DNA from: an uncultured Treponema sp.
Lineage (GTDB): Bacteria > Spirochaetota > Spirochaetia > Treponematales > Treponemataceae
Assembly: GCA_934718065.1 (NCBI GenBank)
Contig: CAKUZR010000003.1
Coordinates: 124,001-188,000 of the forward strand
DNA: 64,000 bases
Reading direction: 5' to 3'
Part shown: in pieces, positions 35,257-44,525 of the stretch
How positions within the stretch are numbered: position 1 is the first letter of the stretch
Layout: the number at the start of each line of letters is the position of its first letter
Notes under the pieces: generated by a model
What the model saw: only the letters and a program-made list of their open reading frames with translations
What the model was told of the DNA's origin: nothing
Databases searched by the model: none
Position numbers and translations under genes: made by a program

Positions 35257-36888
35257 ATGAGTCAAATTAAGAAAAAATCTCTTGTAAAATCGGGCCTTGT
35301 GCTTTCGCTTATGACATTTGCTTCGCGCATTATGGGATTAATCCGCGAAATGACAAAAGCCGCTTTTCTTGGAACCAGCGCCTATGCGGATGCGTTTGGA
35401 ATTGCGTTCATGATTCCGAATCTCTTCAGACGGCTTTTTGCGGAAAACAGCATTTCCGTGGCATTCATTCCGACTTTCCGCGGCTACCTTGAAGAGGACA
35501 ATTCCGACGCAAAGCACGCCGAAACCCAGCTTTTCATTTCTTCAACGCTGACGCTGGTTTCTTTTTTAACGGCGATTGTGACAGTCCTGGGAATTCTTCT
35601 TTCACGCTTTATTGTTCCGTTCTTTTTTAAAGCTGATGCGGACGCGGCGATTCTTGCGGAAGCTTCTCTTCTTACAAAAATAATGTTTCCGTACCTGTTC
35701 GTTGTTTCAATCGCGGCGTTTTTCCAGGGAATTTTGAACGGATGCAATATTTTTGCGCCAAGCGGATTCACGCCGGTTCTTTTCAACGCAATTGTTGTGC
35801 TGATTACATATATTCTTACACCGCAGCTTCCAAATCCGGACGGACTTCCGCAGGAAGCGCTGGCCGCACGCGCAATGAGTTTCGGCGTTATAACCGGCGG
35901 ATGCTTCCAGGCTCTTTTTCAGTGGCCGTTCGTAAAAAAAACTGGCTGGAAAACAACTTTGACCGGCCTGAAGAACGCATTTTCAAATCCGGGAACAAAA
36001 AAAGTCATTTCGCTTATTGTTCCAACGATAATCGGAATGGCGGCCTACCAGCTGAACGATGTTGTTTCAACCGCACTTGCAGGAAATGTCGGAACCGGAA
36101 CAGTCGCCTCGCTTCAATATTCGCTGCGCCTTCAGGAGCTTATCCTGGGAATTTTCGCGGTTTCAATCGGAACTGTAATTCTTCCGGATTTGAGCGGACT
36201 TGCCAAAAAACAAAAATGGGAAGAATTCAACAATATGCTTACCCAGGCAATCAAAATAATCGCGCTTATCTGCATTCCAGTAACATTTTACTCGCTTGTA
36301 TGCGGAAAAGACCTGATTTCACTTGTTTACAAGACAAAAAGCTTCAACGACGATTCTGTCGCAATGACTTTGAGCGTTTTCCGCTTTCACATTGCGGGGC
36401 TTTTTTTTATCGCCGTGAACAGAATCTTAAGCCCGGCTTTCTACGCGCAGGGAAACACAAAACTTCCAACGCTTGCCGGAATTATCTGCTTCGGGGCGAA
36501 CATTGTGCTTGCAGTCGCGCTGGCTTTTCCAATCAAAGGAAACGGAATCGCGCTTGCCCTGACTTTAGCGAGCGCGGTGAACACACTTTTCCTCTTCATT
36601 TTTATGAAAAAACTGAACAGCATTGACGCGGCGGGAATCGCGAAAAAAATGGCGGTCTTTATAATCCGGATGATTGCCTTCAGCCTTATTGCAGCCTGCC
36701 CGGTTTATTTTTTGCGCCCATGGCTTCTGGACACATTCGCAGGACACAACAGATTTATCTCATTCGGAATTCCGGTTGCGCTAAGCGCATTGCTTTTCGG
36801 TTTGATAGGAGTCATTCTTCTTGTTATATTTAAAGATGAAACTGCTGTTGCAATAATTTCAAAAATAAAAGGAAGAATAAAAAAATAA
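35257..36888 (+). CDS. murJ: Lipid II flippase MurJ (MviN family)
   Basis: About 543 residues with around 14 membrane helices. It flips undecaprenyl-linked peptidoglycan precursor across the inner membrane. Diagnostic are SRIMGLIREMTKAAFLGTSAYADAFGIAFMIPNLFRRLFAENSISVAFIPTF at the N-terminus and the later QALFQWPFVKKTGWK and FYAQGNTKLPTLAG segments. The start follows the promoter spacing (ATG 35257). ATG 35251 would add two residues. The frame extension back to 35002 runs through repeat copy B and is not accepted. The M24 peptidase gene follows after 4 nt. Confidence 0.93.
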   Translation: MSQIKKKSLVKSGLVLSLMTFASRIMGLIREMTKAAFLGTSAYADAFGIAFMIPNLFRRLFAENSISVAFIPTFRGYLEEDNSDAKHAETQLFISSTLTLVSFLTAIVTVLGILLSRFIVPFFFKADADAAILAEASLLTKIMFPYLFVVSIAAFFQGILNGCNIFAPSGFTPVLFNAIVVLITYILTPQLPNPDGLPQEALAARAMSFGVITGGCFQALFQWPFVKKTGWKTTLTGLKNAFSNPGTKKVISLIVPTIIGMAAYQLNDVVSTALAGNVGTGTVASLQYSLRLQELILGIFAVSIGTVILPDLSGLAKKQKWEEFNNMLTQAIKIIALICIPVTFYSLVCGKDLISLVYKTKSFNDDSVAMTLSVFRFHIAGLFFIAVNRILSPAFYAQGNTKLPTLAGIICFGANIVLAVALAFPIKGNGIALALTLASAVNTLFLFIFMKKLNSIDAAGIAKKMAVFIIRMIAFSLIAACPVYFLRPWLLDTFAGHNRFISFGIPVALSALLFGLIGVILLVIFKDETAVAIISKIKGRIKK

Positions 36889-36892
36889 AATT

Positions 36893-38038
36893 ATGAAAGA
36901 ATACACATCAAAAGAAATGAAAGAAATTTATTCCAGCCGGCGTGAAAAAATTGTTGAATACTTAAAGAGCAACAACGTAGGCGCGGCTGTTTTTGTGGAC
37001 AGCGAGGCGCACCGCGAGCCTGCAATCCGCTATTTTACCGGGCATACAAGCGATGCCGTGCTGGTGATTTTTCAAAACGGAGCTTCAGTTCTTGTGCCGT
37101 GGGATGAAATTCTTGCAAAAAAAATCGCGTTCTGTGACAAAGTTATTCCGTACACAAAGTACAAGAATTCAGATGTGGAAGCGGTCAAAGCGGTTTTGGG
37201 CGGCGCAAAGAACATTAAAAATTTCAAAGTTGAAATTTCACCTTCAACGTCGTACCCGAATTTCCTGGAACACATCGAGGCAAATCCAAAGTGGGATGTA
37301 GTCTGCAAAACCGAAGGAGTTCACAAATACGCCGTTCAGCTTAGAACAATAAAAGATGAATACGAAATTGAATGCACAAAGGAAGCCGCAAGAATCGGGG
37401 ATCTTATCATCAATAAAATAGAAGAAAAAATTCATTCCGGTGAAATAAAAACAGAAACAGACGTTGCCCTTCTGATTGAAAAAGAGCTTCGGCTGAACGG
37501 ATGCGAAAAAACCGGATTTGACACGCTCGCGGCTGGACCTGCAAGAAGCTGGGCAATCCACGCATTTCCAGGCTACACAAACGGCGAATGGCCTGGGAAC
37601 GGACTTTCAATCCTTGACTTTGGAGTTGTTTACAACGGCTACACATCTGACACAACGCTGACAATTGCAAAAGGCGAGCTTTCTGCGGAACAGGAAAAAC
37701 TGCTTGAGCTTGTTCAGAAAGCGGCGGACGAATGTCTTAGGCTTTACAAAAAAGACGTTCCAGTGAAAGATGCCTGCGAGCTGGCTGAAAAAATATTCGC
37801 GGAAGAAAAACGAAAAATGCCGCATACGCTTGGACACGGAATCGGGCTTGAAATCCACGAATTTCCGCGCGTAAGCACAAAAATGCCGGCGGATGTAACA
37901 TTTCAGCCTGGAATGATAATCACTCTTGAGCCGGGACTTTACGATGAAACGCTCGGCGGCGTGCGCCTTGAAAACGATGTTCTTATAACTGAAACCGGAA
38001 ACGAAGTTATAACTCATTCCCGGATTATCAGGCTTTAA
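36893..38038 (+). CDS. pepP: Xaa-Pro aminopeptidase, M24 family
   Basis: A 381-residue two-domain metallopeptidase. The N-terminal creatinase-like domain (about 1-145) is followed by the pita-bread catalytic domain. Metal ligands are visible as Asp in LDFGVVYNG and in YTSDTT, His in TLGHGIGLEIHEFP, Glu in ITLEPGLY and Glu in VRLENDV. It removes N-terminal residues before Pro and recycles peptides in the cytosol. It is translationally close to murJ (4 nt). Its stop lies 3 nt from that of the convergent TPR gene. Confidence 0.9.
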   Translation: MKEYTSKEMKEIYSSRREKIVEYLKSNNVGAAVFVDSEAHREPAIRYFTGHTSDAVLVIFQNGASVLVPWDEILAKKIAFCDKVIPYTKYKNSDVEAVKAVLGGAKNIKNFKVEISPSTSYPNFLEHIEANPKWDVVCKTEGVHKYAVQLRTIKDEYEIECTKEAARIGDLIINKIEEKIHSGEIKTETDVALLIEKELRLNGCEKTGFDTLAAGPARSWAIHAFPGYTNGEWPGNGLSILDFGVVYNGYTSDTTLTIAKGELSAEQEKLLELVQKAADECLRLYKKDVPVKDACELAEKIFAEEKRKMPHTLGHGIGLEIHEFPRVSTKMPADVTFQPGMIITLEPGLYDETLGGVRLENDVLITETGNEVITHSRIIRL

Positions 38039-38041
38039 GAT

Positions 38042-40639
38042 TTACGAAAGTTTATCAATAACTTCTTCTGCCGCAACAATAAGAGATTTGGAAAGATTCT
38101 TGTCTTCAAGATAGAAGGTAAGGCTTTCCATATCTTTTAAAACGTTCACAATGTCCGGGCGGTTGCTTCCGTTTATGGCAGTTTCCATGCTGTCAACCGG
38201 AAGATTGTGCTTTCTGCGGATTTCAGAGGCTGCCCTTAAAAGTCCGGGGCGCCCCGAAAGCCGCGCGATTATGTAGTCCAGCAGAAGCCTGACTCTTCCT
38301 GCAAGAAATTTTGCACGCTGTTCAAACGGAAGCAGCTCGCCGAACTGCCGGAGACGCTTGAACAGCTCGATTTCCTTCTGGAATTTCGCGGCTTCCTCGT
38401 TGTTTCCAAGCAATGGAGTCAGCTTCGGAAGAATTTCGCTCACCTGCCCCACAAGATTTTCGTAGGCAGTTTCCGCTTTTTCGTCGCCAGAGCAAGGCTC
38501 TTCCAATGGACAGAACGAACCGCATTCCGGCTCGGAATTTTCAGAAGATTCTTCCTCAGAAGGAATTTCAGTTTCTTCCGTAGCGGCAGTTTCTTCTGAA
38601 ATTTCAGTTTTCTCAGCGTCTTGTTTTTCTTCTGAATCTTTTGATTTTTCAGAATTCCCGGATTTTTCAACATTTACAAAAGCTCCAGATTTTTCTGAAT
38701 TTTCAGGCTCGTTTTCCGGCTTCAAGCTGGAAACGCTGTCTTCAGGTTCTGCGTCCGGCTCAGTTTTGTTTTCAGGCAAATTTTCAGTTTCGGCGGAATT
38801 TTCTGCATTTTCAGTGTTTTCTGCATTTTCCGAATTCTCAAGTTTTTCAGCCGGCAAATCGTCCTCTGATTTCTCCGGAGCATTTTCCGCAATCTCGTCG
38901 GCTGTCGGCAAAGAAATTTCTTCAACGCTTTCCTCAGTGGCTTCGTTTTCCGCATCCAGCGAATCCAAGCCGGCTTCTTCCTCAGTTTTTTCAGAATCTT
39001 CAAAAAGCGCGTTTTCATCGTCGAGTTTCAGAACATCAGTTTTGTTTTCCTTTGAAAGCTCTTCCGCCAAATCTTCCGTGGAATCCGCGGAAATTTCAGC
39101 CGCAGGTTCAGCCGGTTTTTCTTCCGCGGAAACGATTTTTTCCTCCGGCGAACCAGATTTTTCGTCCTCACCGAAACCAAATTCATCAAGCGAAATTTCC
39201 TGTGAGCCGGAAATCTCGTCCGCACCTGATTTTTCTGTTTTCTGGGCAGATTTTTCCGCGTCAATTTTGCTTCCGATTTCCTTTGCAAGTTTTCCCGCAA
39301 GAAAATTGTTCGGGTCAAAAGCCACAGCCGTTGAAAAATCGTCCAGCGCTTCAGCCGGATTTCCCAGTTTTTCATCAATCTGGCCGAGCAAAAGCCACGC
39401 CGGAACATTTTTCATATTTTCGTCAATGAATTTCTTGACATTTTCCTTTGCGGAAGAAAAATCGCCTTTCTGAAAAAATCTTGACGCATACGAATACAGA
39501 TACGCCTCGTATTCCGGATCAATTGTCCTGATTTTTGAAGCGAATTTTTCAGCGGAATCGTTTTTTCCAATCAGAATGCTGTACTGGCCCGCCAAATCCA
39601 GAGCCTCGCAGTCGTTTTTTTTCAGCGCGCCAATCTGACGGATAACTTCCGCCGCCTCAGCGTATTTTTCCGCGGTAAGATAAATTGAAGCCGCGGCCTT
39701 TTTGATTTTTTCATCATCCGGATTTATTTTTTCCGCCTTTTTTATTGTTGAAACGGACTCATCCTTTCTTCCGAGTTTTTCAAAGGCTTCCGCAAGATTT
39801 TTCAGAATTTCAGCGTTTCCGGAAATCAGCCTGTTCGCAATTTCAAATGAGCTTGCGGCTTTTTCAAAATTGCTCTGCCGCATAAGAATTTGCCCCATCT
39901 GCGCATAAAGCTCAGCGTCCTGCGGATGAAGCCCGATCGCGTTCTGAACAAGCTCGCCGGCAAGTTTTGTTTTACGGTGCGCAAGCAGAAGTTTTGCGTA
40001 GGCAACCACAGCTTCCTGCCAGCCCGGTTTTGCCCTTAGCGCCGCCTCGTAGGCCTGAATCGCGGAAGTATCGTCGTGAACAGCCTCAAGGCTTTTCGCA
40101 AGATTGAACTGAAGAATCGGATGGTTCGGGTCAACCTGAAGCCCGCGCCTGTAAGTCGCAACAGCCTTTTCGTGGTCGTTCTGCGCGGCGTAAATTGTTC
40201 CAAGATGGTTGTACGCCAGAACATCCGTCGGGTTCGCCGCAATGACATTCTCAAAACATTCAACCGCGTCGGTGTAGTCGCCCATCAGTTTGTAAGTAAA
40301 GCCAAGATTGTAGTTCACCTGGGCAGGATTTATTTTTGTTTCCAGGGCTTTCTGAAGAATATCAATTGACTCGTGGTATTTTCCCATGCGACGGTAGATT
40401 CCGCCCATGCTGTTCATCGCCTCAAAATCATCCGGGTAAAAAGTAAGAATCTGCTGGAAATACGGCAAAGCCTTCTCGTCGTCGTTGTTTTTCATGTAAA
40501 GATTTCCGAGCGTTGTCAGATAGTCAATATTTTTCACATCATCTTGAAGAAGAGATTTGTACAGTCTTATGGCAAGGTTGAAATCCCTTGAAATCACAGC
40601 ATTTTTCGCTCTTCTTAACACAATTTGTTTGTCATCCAT
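38042..40639 (-). CDS. TPR protein with long acidic Ser/Glu linker
   Basis: 865 residues without a signal peptide. Residues 1 to about 445 are canonical TPRs (for example AMNSMGGIYRRMGKYHESIDILQKAL, VNYNLGFTYKLMGDYTDAVECFENVIAANPTDVLAYNHLGTIYAAQNDHEKAVATYRRGLQVDPNHP). Residues about 465-715 are a low-complexity Glu/Ser/Asn/Lys tract. A helical C-terminal domain (about 725-865) has LVGQVSEILPKLTPLLGNNEEAAKFQKEIELFKRLRQFG. The architecture resembles TPR proteins conserved in treponemes. The role is unknown, possibly scaffolding. GAGAGG lies before the ATG. The acidic tract has strong base bias and gives several spurious long frames on the other strand. Confidence 0.8.
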   Translation of the reverse strand: MDDKQIVLRRAKNAVISRDFNLAIRLYKSLLQDDVKNIDYLTTLGNLYMKNNDDEKALPYFQQILTFYPDDFEAMNSMGGIYRRMGKYHESIDILQKALETKINPAQVNYNLGFTYKLMGDYTDAVECFENVIAANPTDVLAYNHLGTIYAAQNDHEKAVATYRRGLQVDPNHPILQFNLAKSLEAVHDDTSAIQAYEAALRAKPGWQEAVVAYAKLLLAHRKTKLAGELVQNAIGLHPQDAELYAQMGQILMRQSNFEKAASSFEIANRLISGNAEILKNLAEAFEKLGRKDESVSTIKKAEKINPDDEKIKKAAASIYLTAEKYAEAAEVIRQIGALKKNDCEALDLAGQYSILIGKNDSAEKFASKIRTIDPEYEAYLYSYASRFFQKGDFSSAKENVKKFIDENMKNVPAWLLLGQIDEKLGNPAEALDDFSTAVAFDPNNFLAGKLAKEIGSKIDAEKSAQKTEKSGADEISGSQEISLDEFGFGEDEKSGSPEEKIVSAEEKPAEPAAEISADSTEDLAEELSKENKTDVLKLDDENALFEDSEKTEEEAGLDSLDAENEATEESVEEISLPTADEIAENAPEKSEDDLPAEKLENSENAENTENAENSAETENLPENKTEPDAEPEDSVSSLKPENEPENSEKSGAFVNVEKSGNSEKSKDSEEKQDAEKTEISEETAATEETEIPSEEESSENSEPECGSFCPLEEPCSGDEKAETAYENLVGQVSEILPKLTPLLGNNEEAAKFQKEIELFKRLRQFGELLPFEQRAKFLAGRVRLLLDYIIARLSGRPGLLRAASEIRRKHNLPVDSMETAINGSNRPDIVNVLKDMESLTFYLEDKNLSKSLIVAAEEVIDKLS

Positions 40640-40660
40640 AGAAAACCTCTCTTTTTCAAA

Positions 40661-42223
40661 TTATCTATTCCGCTCAGGACGCGCGTAAACTTCTTTTGAA
40701 AGCGCCCCGCAAATCCGTTCATCCAGCTTGGAATATGCAGCCACCGCAAAATAGTAAATCTCGCCGTTTTTCAAGCCTGTCAAAGTTGCGCTCGTAACAT
40801 TTCCAACATTGATTGGAGAAGCGCCTTGAACTGCGGCCCGCCCAAGATATTCACCAGGACGATTTCCATAATAAATATAATATCCGCCGGCAGAATCATC
40901 AACAGAGTAGCTCCAAGTCAGAGTAACCTGGCCGTCGCCCTTTTCCGCGCTGATTCTGTACGGAGGAAACGGTTCAGGCAGAGTTGTGTACTCAACCTTT
41001 ATTTCCGTTACTGAAGGAGTTGTTCTTCCGCCGCCGTCCGGAAAAAGCTCCGCCGCAACCTGAAAATACAATCCGCTCAGATTTTCAATTTCCTGTCCGG
41101 AAACAACTGGAACCCATTCTGGAAAATCTTCCGTCCAGTTGAAATAATTTTCTCCGGCACGCACATAAAGATTCACCTCGGTCTGGTCCGGCTCTGAAAT
41201 TTCCGCAGAAACCTTGTTGATAATCGTTCCCTGTTTTGCAAGAACCGGCACAGACTCAAAACGTCCGCCGCTCGTCTTGTAACGCTCCGGAATACCAATC
41301 TGCGAATTTGAGGAAGCTTCCTCCTGCGCCAGATTCGTAAAGCTCCGCAAAACCCTGAATTCATCAATAAGCCCGATGTACGAAGGAATTATATGCAGGT
41401 CCGCGGGAACACCCATCACAGCCGTATAAACAGTTCCGCCTTCATGCCCGGTGTCCGTAAGATATTTTATGTCCTCAAGCTGACCGTCAATTCTGTACTC
41501 AAGAATTCCAGTTTCCTCCTCAAAGGAAATGCGGTGGTAGCTCCACTGGTTCGGAATGATTGCCCTTGAAGAAGAAAGAGCCACATCTCCGCCGTTATTT
41601 GTGTAGCCTTCAAAAATATTTGAAAAAAGCGTTGTAATCCTGTTTTTATAGAAAGAAGTTGAAATCAGCTGGTAGACAACCTGCCCGCCGATGTTCTTGG
41701 AGGAACGCCAGCTCAGCAGAACCTCGCCGTTTTCAACCGATGAAGGACAAATCCAGAAATCAATTGAAAACGAGCCGGCCGGCCCTTCCGAGCCAAAAAG
41801 AGAAGTTTTATCGCCGCGAAGCTCAATTCCGCCCCGTCCGCGGCTTAAAGCAGATTTTTTCCCGGCGACAGATTTTTTTGACGGAAAAACACCGCTCTTC
41901 ACAACCTCATACTTTCCGGTTTCGTCATAAATTTCCGCGCCCTCAAAATTAATCAGGCAGTCCGTTGAGCTGTCAGGCCGAAGCGAATTTGTCTCAAGCT
42001 CCAGACATTCCTGCCCGAAACGCCCTTTCCCGGTTGTGATTCCGTTCCGGAAATTTATTTCATTCCAGCCCTTTTTTCCGCCGAATTCATAAATTTCCGC
42101 GGAAACAGAAGCCGCTCCAAAAAAGAACAAGCCAATCGCAAGAAAAACGAATAGAACTGCGGTATTTTTTGATATATAATTGCTTTTGTTATATGTACAG
42201 AGAAATTCTTCACGAAACTGCAT
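40661..42223 (-). CDS. Exported LamG-like / fibronectin type III protein
   Basis: About 520 residues. A long basic N-region precedes the signal helix (VLFVFLAIGLFFFGAASVSA, then EIYEFGG). Residues about 90-280 form a LamG/ConA-like lectin domain (GSFSIDFWICPSSVENGEVLLSWRSS, NQWSYHRISFEEETGILEYRIDG, SYIGLIDEFRVLRSF). The C-terminal FN3 domain (about 420-515) has PPYRISAEKGDGQVTLTWSYS and GLKNGEIYYFAVAAYSK. It probably binds glycans or protein at the cell surface. The start is set at ATG 42223 because GGAGGAAGG precedes it. This puts its first codons antisense to the start of uvrC, an unusual 31-bp head-to-head overlap. It is 21 nt upstream of the TPR gene on the other side. Confidence 0.7.
   Translation of the reverse strand: MQFREEFLCTYNKSNYISKNTAVLFVFLAIGLFFFGAASVSAEIYEFGGKKGWNEINFRNGITTGKGRFGQECLELETNSLRPDSSTDCLINFEGAEIYDETGKYEVVKSGVFPSKKSVAGKKSALSRGRGGIELRGDKTSLFGSEGPAGSFSIDFWICPSSVENGEVLLSWRSSKNIGGQVVYQLISTSFYKNRITTLFSNIFEGYTNNGGDVALSSSRAIIPNQWSYHRISFEEETGILEYRIDGQLEDIKYLTDTGHEGGTVYTAVMGVPADLHIIPSYIGLIDEFRVLRSFTNLAQEEASSNSQIGIPERYKTSGGRFESVPVLAKQGTIINKVSAEISEPDQTEVNLYVRAGENYFNWTEDFPEWVPVVSGQEIENLSGLYFQVAAELFPDGGGRTTPSVTEIKVEYTTLPEPFPPYRISAEKGDGQVTLTWSYSVDDSAGGYYIYYGNRPGEYLGRAAVQGASPINVGNVTSATLTGLKNGEIYYFAVAAYSKLDERICGALSKEVYARPERNR
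42152..42180 (+). promoter_or_regulatory. uvrC promoter, near-leaderless
   Basis: TAGAAC (42152-42157), 17 nt and TATAAT (42175-42180) are followed by 12 nt and ATG 42193. A 5' UTR of only about 5 nt is expected. The promoter lies inside the divergent LamG gene. Confidence 0.55.
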
Positions 42224-44145
42224 TAAAAGCACCTTCCTCCAGCGGCGTCTACATGTGGAAAAATCCCCAGGACACCGTTATTTATGTTGGAAAAGCCAAG
42301 AACCTGAAAAACAGGCTGACTTCTTATTTTTCCGGCAAAAAAGACATCAAGACAAGGCTGCTTATTTCAAGCGCGAAAAGCATCGAATACATTACAACCG
42401 CAAACGAATACGAAGCCTTTCTTCTTGAAAACAATCTCATCAAGAAATACACGCCGAAATACAACATCAACCTAAAAGACGGAAAATCATATCCGGTTTT
42501 AAGAATCACCCGCGAAGATTTTCCACGGCTTTTCAAAACCAGAAACATTCTTCACGACGGCTCGACATATTTCGGCCCGTATCCAGACGCATCCGCGCTA
42601 GACACGTTCATAGACACTCTTTATCAAATCTATCCGCTGCGACACTGCAAGAAATTTGCGGCAAGAGAATCGCCCTGCCTTTACTACCACATGGGACAGT
42701 GCAAAGCGCCATGCTGCGGAAAAATTTCAAAAGAATCCTACAATGAATTTTTCGGAGAAATCCGCGATCTTCTTAAGGAAAACGGAAGCAAAACAACCGA
42801 AAAACTCACCGCAAAAATGAAAGAAGCCGCAACCCAGCTGAATTTTGAAAAAGCCGCCCGGCTCAGGGACGGACTTCGCGCGCTGATGGTCATGCAGAAC
42901 CAGAACATTGTTGAAAGTTTCGACGCAGAAGACCGCGATTATCTGGCATGGCACCGAGAAGGCGAGCTTGTAAGCTTTACCGTGCTGAAAATCCGCGGAG
43001 GAAAACTTCTTGGGCGCGACAATTACCGCGTGCAGAGCCTTAATGAGAATGACGAGCTGCTCGCCGAATTCATGGGCGCATACTACAGCTCAAAAGAAGA
43101 AATTCCGCCGAAAATCTACGTTCCAACGCAGGACGGACTGAACATAATTTCTGAATGGATAAAAAATCAGTTCGGCACAAATCCGCAGATAATTCTTGTA
43201 GACGATGAAATTGAAAACGCTCCTAGACACAAAGCCGCAATGAACATGGCGGCGGAAAACGCAAAGGAAGACATCATCAGAAGAATGCGCGAGCGCGGCG
43301 ACATTCCGGCGCTTGAAGAGCTGAAGGAAATTCTGGGGCTGAAAAAACTTCCAGTCCGCATAGAAGGATTCGACATTGCCCACATCGGCGGAAAATTCCC
43401 GGTTGCCTCGCTAATCAGTTTTTACAACGGAAACCCGGACAAAAAGAACTACCGCTATTTCAGGCTGAAAACCACGGACGGCTACATAGACGATTTCCAG
43501 TCAATGCGCGAAGCCACAAGCCGGCGCTACACAAGGCTTCTGAACGAACAGGCAGACCTTCCTGACCTGATTCTTATCGACGGAGGAATCGGACAGGTAA
43601 ACGCAGTTGACCAGGTTCTGAAATCCCTGAACCTTGACATTCCAATCGCCGGACTTGCAAAGCGCGACGAGGAAATCTGGCGGCCTTACGCTGAAAAGCC
43701 AGTCTGCCTTCCAAAAAGAAGCGACGCATTAAGACTTCTGCAGAGAGTCCGGGATGAAACTCACCGTTTTGCAACCAGCCGGAACCAGAAGCTCAGGACA
43801 AAGGAAAACACTGTCAGCATTTTTCTGGAGCTTCCGAAAATCGGCGAAAAAAGAGCCAGGACGCTCACCAAGACATTTTCAACGCTGGAAAATATGTGCG
43901 CCGCGGACGAAAGCTCAGTTGCCCAGGCTCTGCATGTGCGCGCGGATGAAGCGACAGAAATCATCCTGGCAGCGAAACGCCTTCTGGAAAAACGGAACGC
44001 CCGGAAAGAAGAGCAGATGCAGTCCCTGAAATCCGCCGGAACAACGTGGCAAAAAGCCGCCGACGCGCAGTACATTGACGATCTGGCGGGGGCAGCCCTT
44101 GTTGCCGCGGAAGAGCCGCCGGAATTCACCGGAAAAAACAAATAG
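42193..44145 (+). CDS. uvrC: Excinuclease ABC subunit C
   Basis: A 650-residue nucleotide-excision-repair endonuclease. The domains are GIY-YIG nuclease (about 10-95; SGVYMWKNPQDTVIYVGKAKNLKNR), a Cys cluster (CKKF...CLYYHMGQCKAPCC), a UVR motif (TAKMKEAATQLNFEKAARLRDGL, about 200-222), a C-terminal RNase H-like nuclease (RIEGFDIAHIGGKFPVASLISF and PDLILIDGGIGQ) and a terminal HhH pair. All parts are present. The start is at ATG 42193 rather than the upstream ATG 42169, since GIY-YIG proteins begin close to this point. The transcript has almost no leader. Confidence 0.96.
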   Translation: MYREILHETALKAPSSSGVYMWKNPQDTVIYVGKAKNLKNRLTSYFSGKKDIKTRLLISSAKSIEYITTANEYEAFLLENNLIKKYTPKYNINLKDGKSYPVLRITREDFPRLFKTRNILHDGSTYFGPYPDASALDTFIDTLYQIYPLRHCKKFAARESPCLYYHMGQCKAPCCGKISKESYNEFFGEIRDLLKENGSKTTEKLTAKMKEAATQLNFEKAARLRDGLRALMVMQNQNIVESFDAEDRDYLAWHREGELVSFTVLKIRGGKLLGRDNYRVQSLNENDELLAEFMGAYYSSKEEIPPKIYVPTQDGLNIISEWIKNQFGTNPQIILVDDEIENAPRHKAAMNMAAENAKEDIIRRMRERGDIPALEELKEILGLKKLPVRIEGFDIAHIGGKFPVASLISFYNGNPDKKNYRYFRLKTTDGYIDDFQSMREATSRRYTRLLNEQADLPDLILIDGGIGQVNAVDQVLKSLNLDIPIAGLAKRDEEIWRPYAEKPVCLPKRSDALRLLQRVRDETHRFATSRNQKLRTKENTVSIFLELPKIGEKRARTLTKTFSTLENMCAADESSVAQALHVRADEATEIILAAKRLLEKRNARKEEQMQSLKSAGTTWQKAADAQYIDDLAGAALVAAEEPPEFTGKNK

Positions 44146-44160
44146 CAGGGCGCATACAAA

Positions 44161-44385
44161 ATTCCGCAGCCCGGCCAGAAGCTTCTTCAGGCTGCGGCAC
44201 AGCTCCGCAAGGTGAAAAAACAGAAATTCCGCGGACGGAATAATTCCGCAAGCCAAAAACACAAAATCTCCCCAAGCGGAAAAATTCCGCAGTCCGCCGG
44301 AACACATCTTCTTCCTGCGGAATAATTCCACAAGCCGTCAAAACGTTTTTTCTGACCGCGGAATTTTTCAATTGCCTCCGCAAAG
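44161..44385. repeat. Cluster of at least five GCGGAAT/ATTCCGC hairpins
   Basis: Downstream of uvrC, imperfectly repeated palindromes lie close together. They include CCGCAGCC (44164-44171) with GGCTGCGG (44190-44197), ATTCCG-N4-CGGAAT (44226-44241), CGGAAT-A-ATTCCG (44236-44248), GCGGAA-AAA-TTCCGC (44276-44290), GGAAT-A-ATTCC (44319-44329) and GCGGA/TCCGC (44358-44381). Arms are shared, spacing is irregular (about 40-50 nt). Frames that read through on the minus strand give repetitive GLRNF/CGIIP peptides and are not credible genes. The cluster could end transcription or protect mRNA ends. Confidence 0.75.
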
Positions 44386-44525
44386 ACATTTCCTTATCTT
44401 TTAAATACAGAGTTTAATTTTTCCAGGTTACACGGAGGAAAGAAACTATAGGGATTGTACATTTTGACTTCAACGACAGAATGACCAATCAATTACAGCC
44501 ATTCATTTTTTCACTGGAGGTCAAA

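Noticed and set aside
38641..39429. Long + strand ORFs of 235-262 residues opposite the acidic TPR linker
   Set aside because: They are shadows of a Glu/Ser-rich low-complexity tract and have Phe/Pro/Gln- or Ser-biased content.
43915..44389. Minus-strand ORFs after uvrC with repeated GLRNF/CGIIP peptides
   Set aside because: They follow the hairpin cluster and the complementary strand of uvrC. There is no start signal and composition is repeat-driven.
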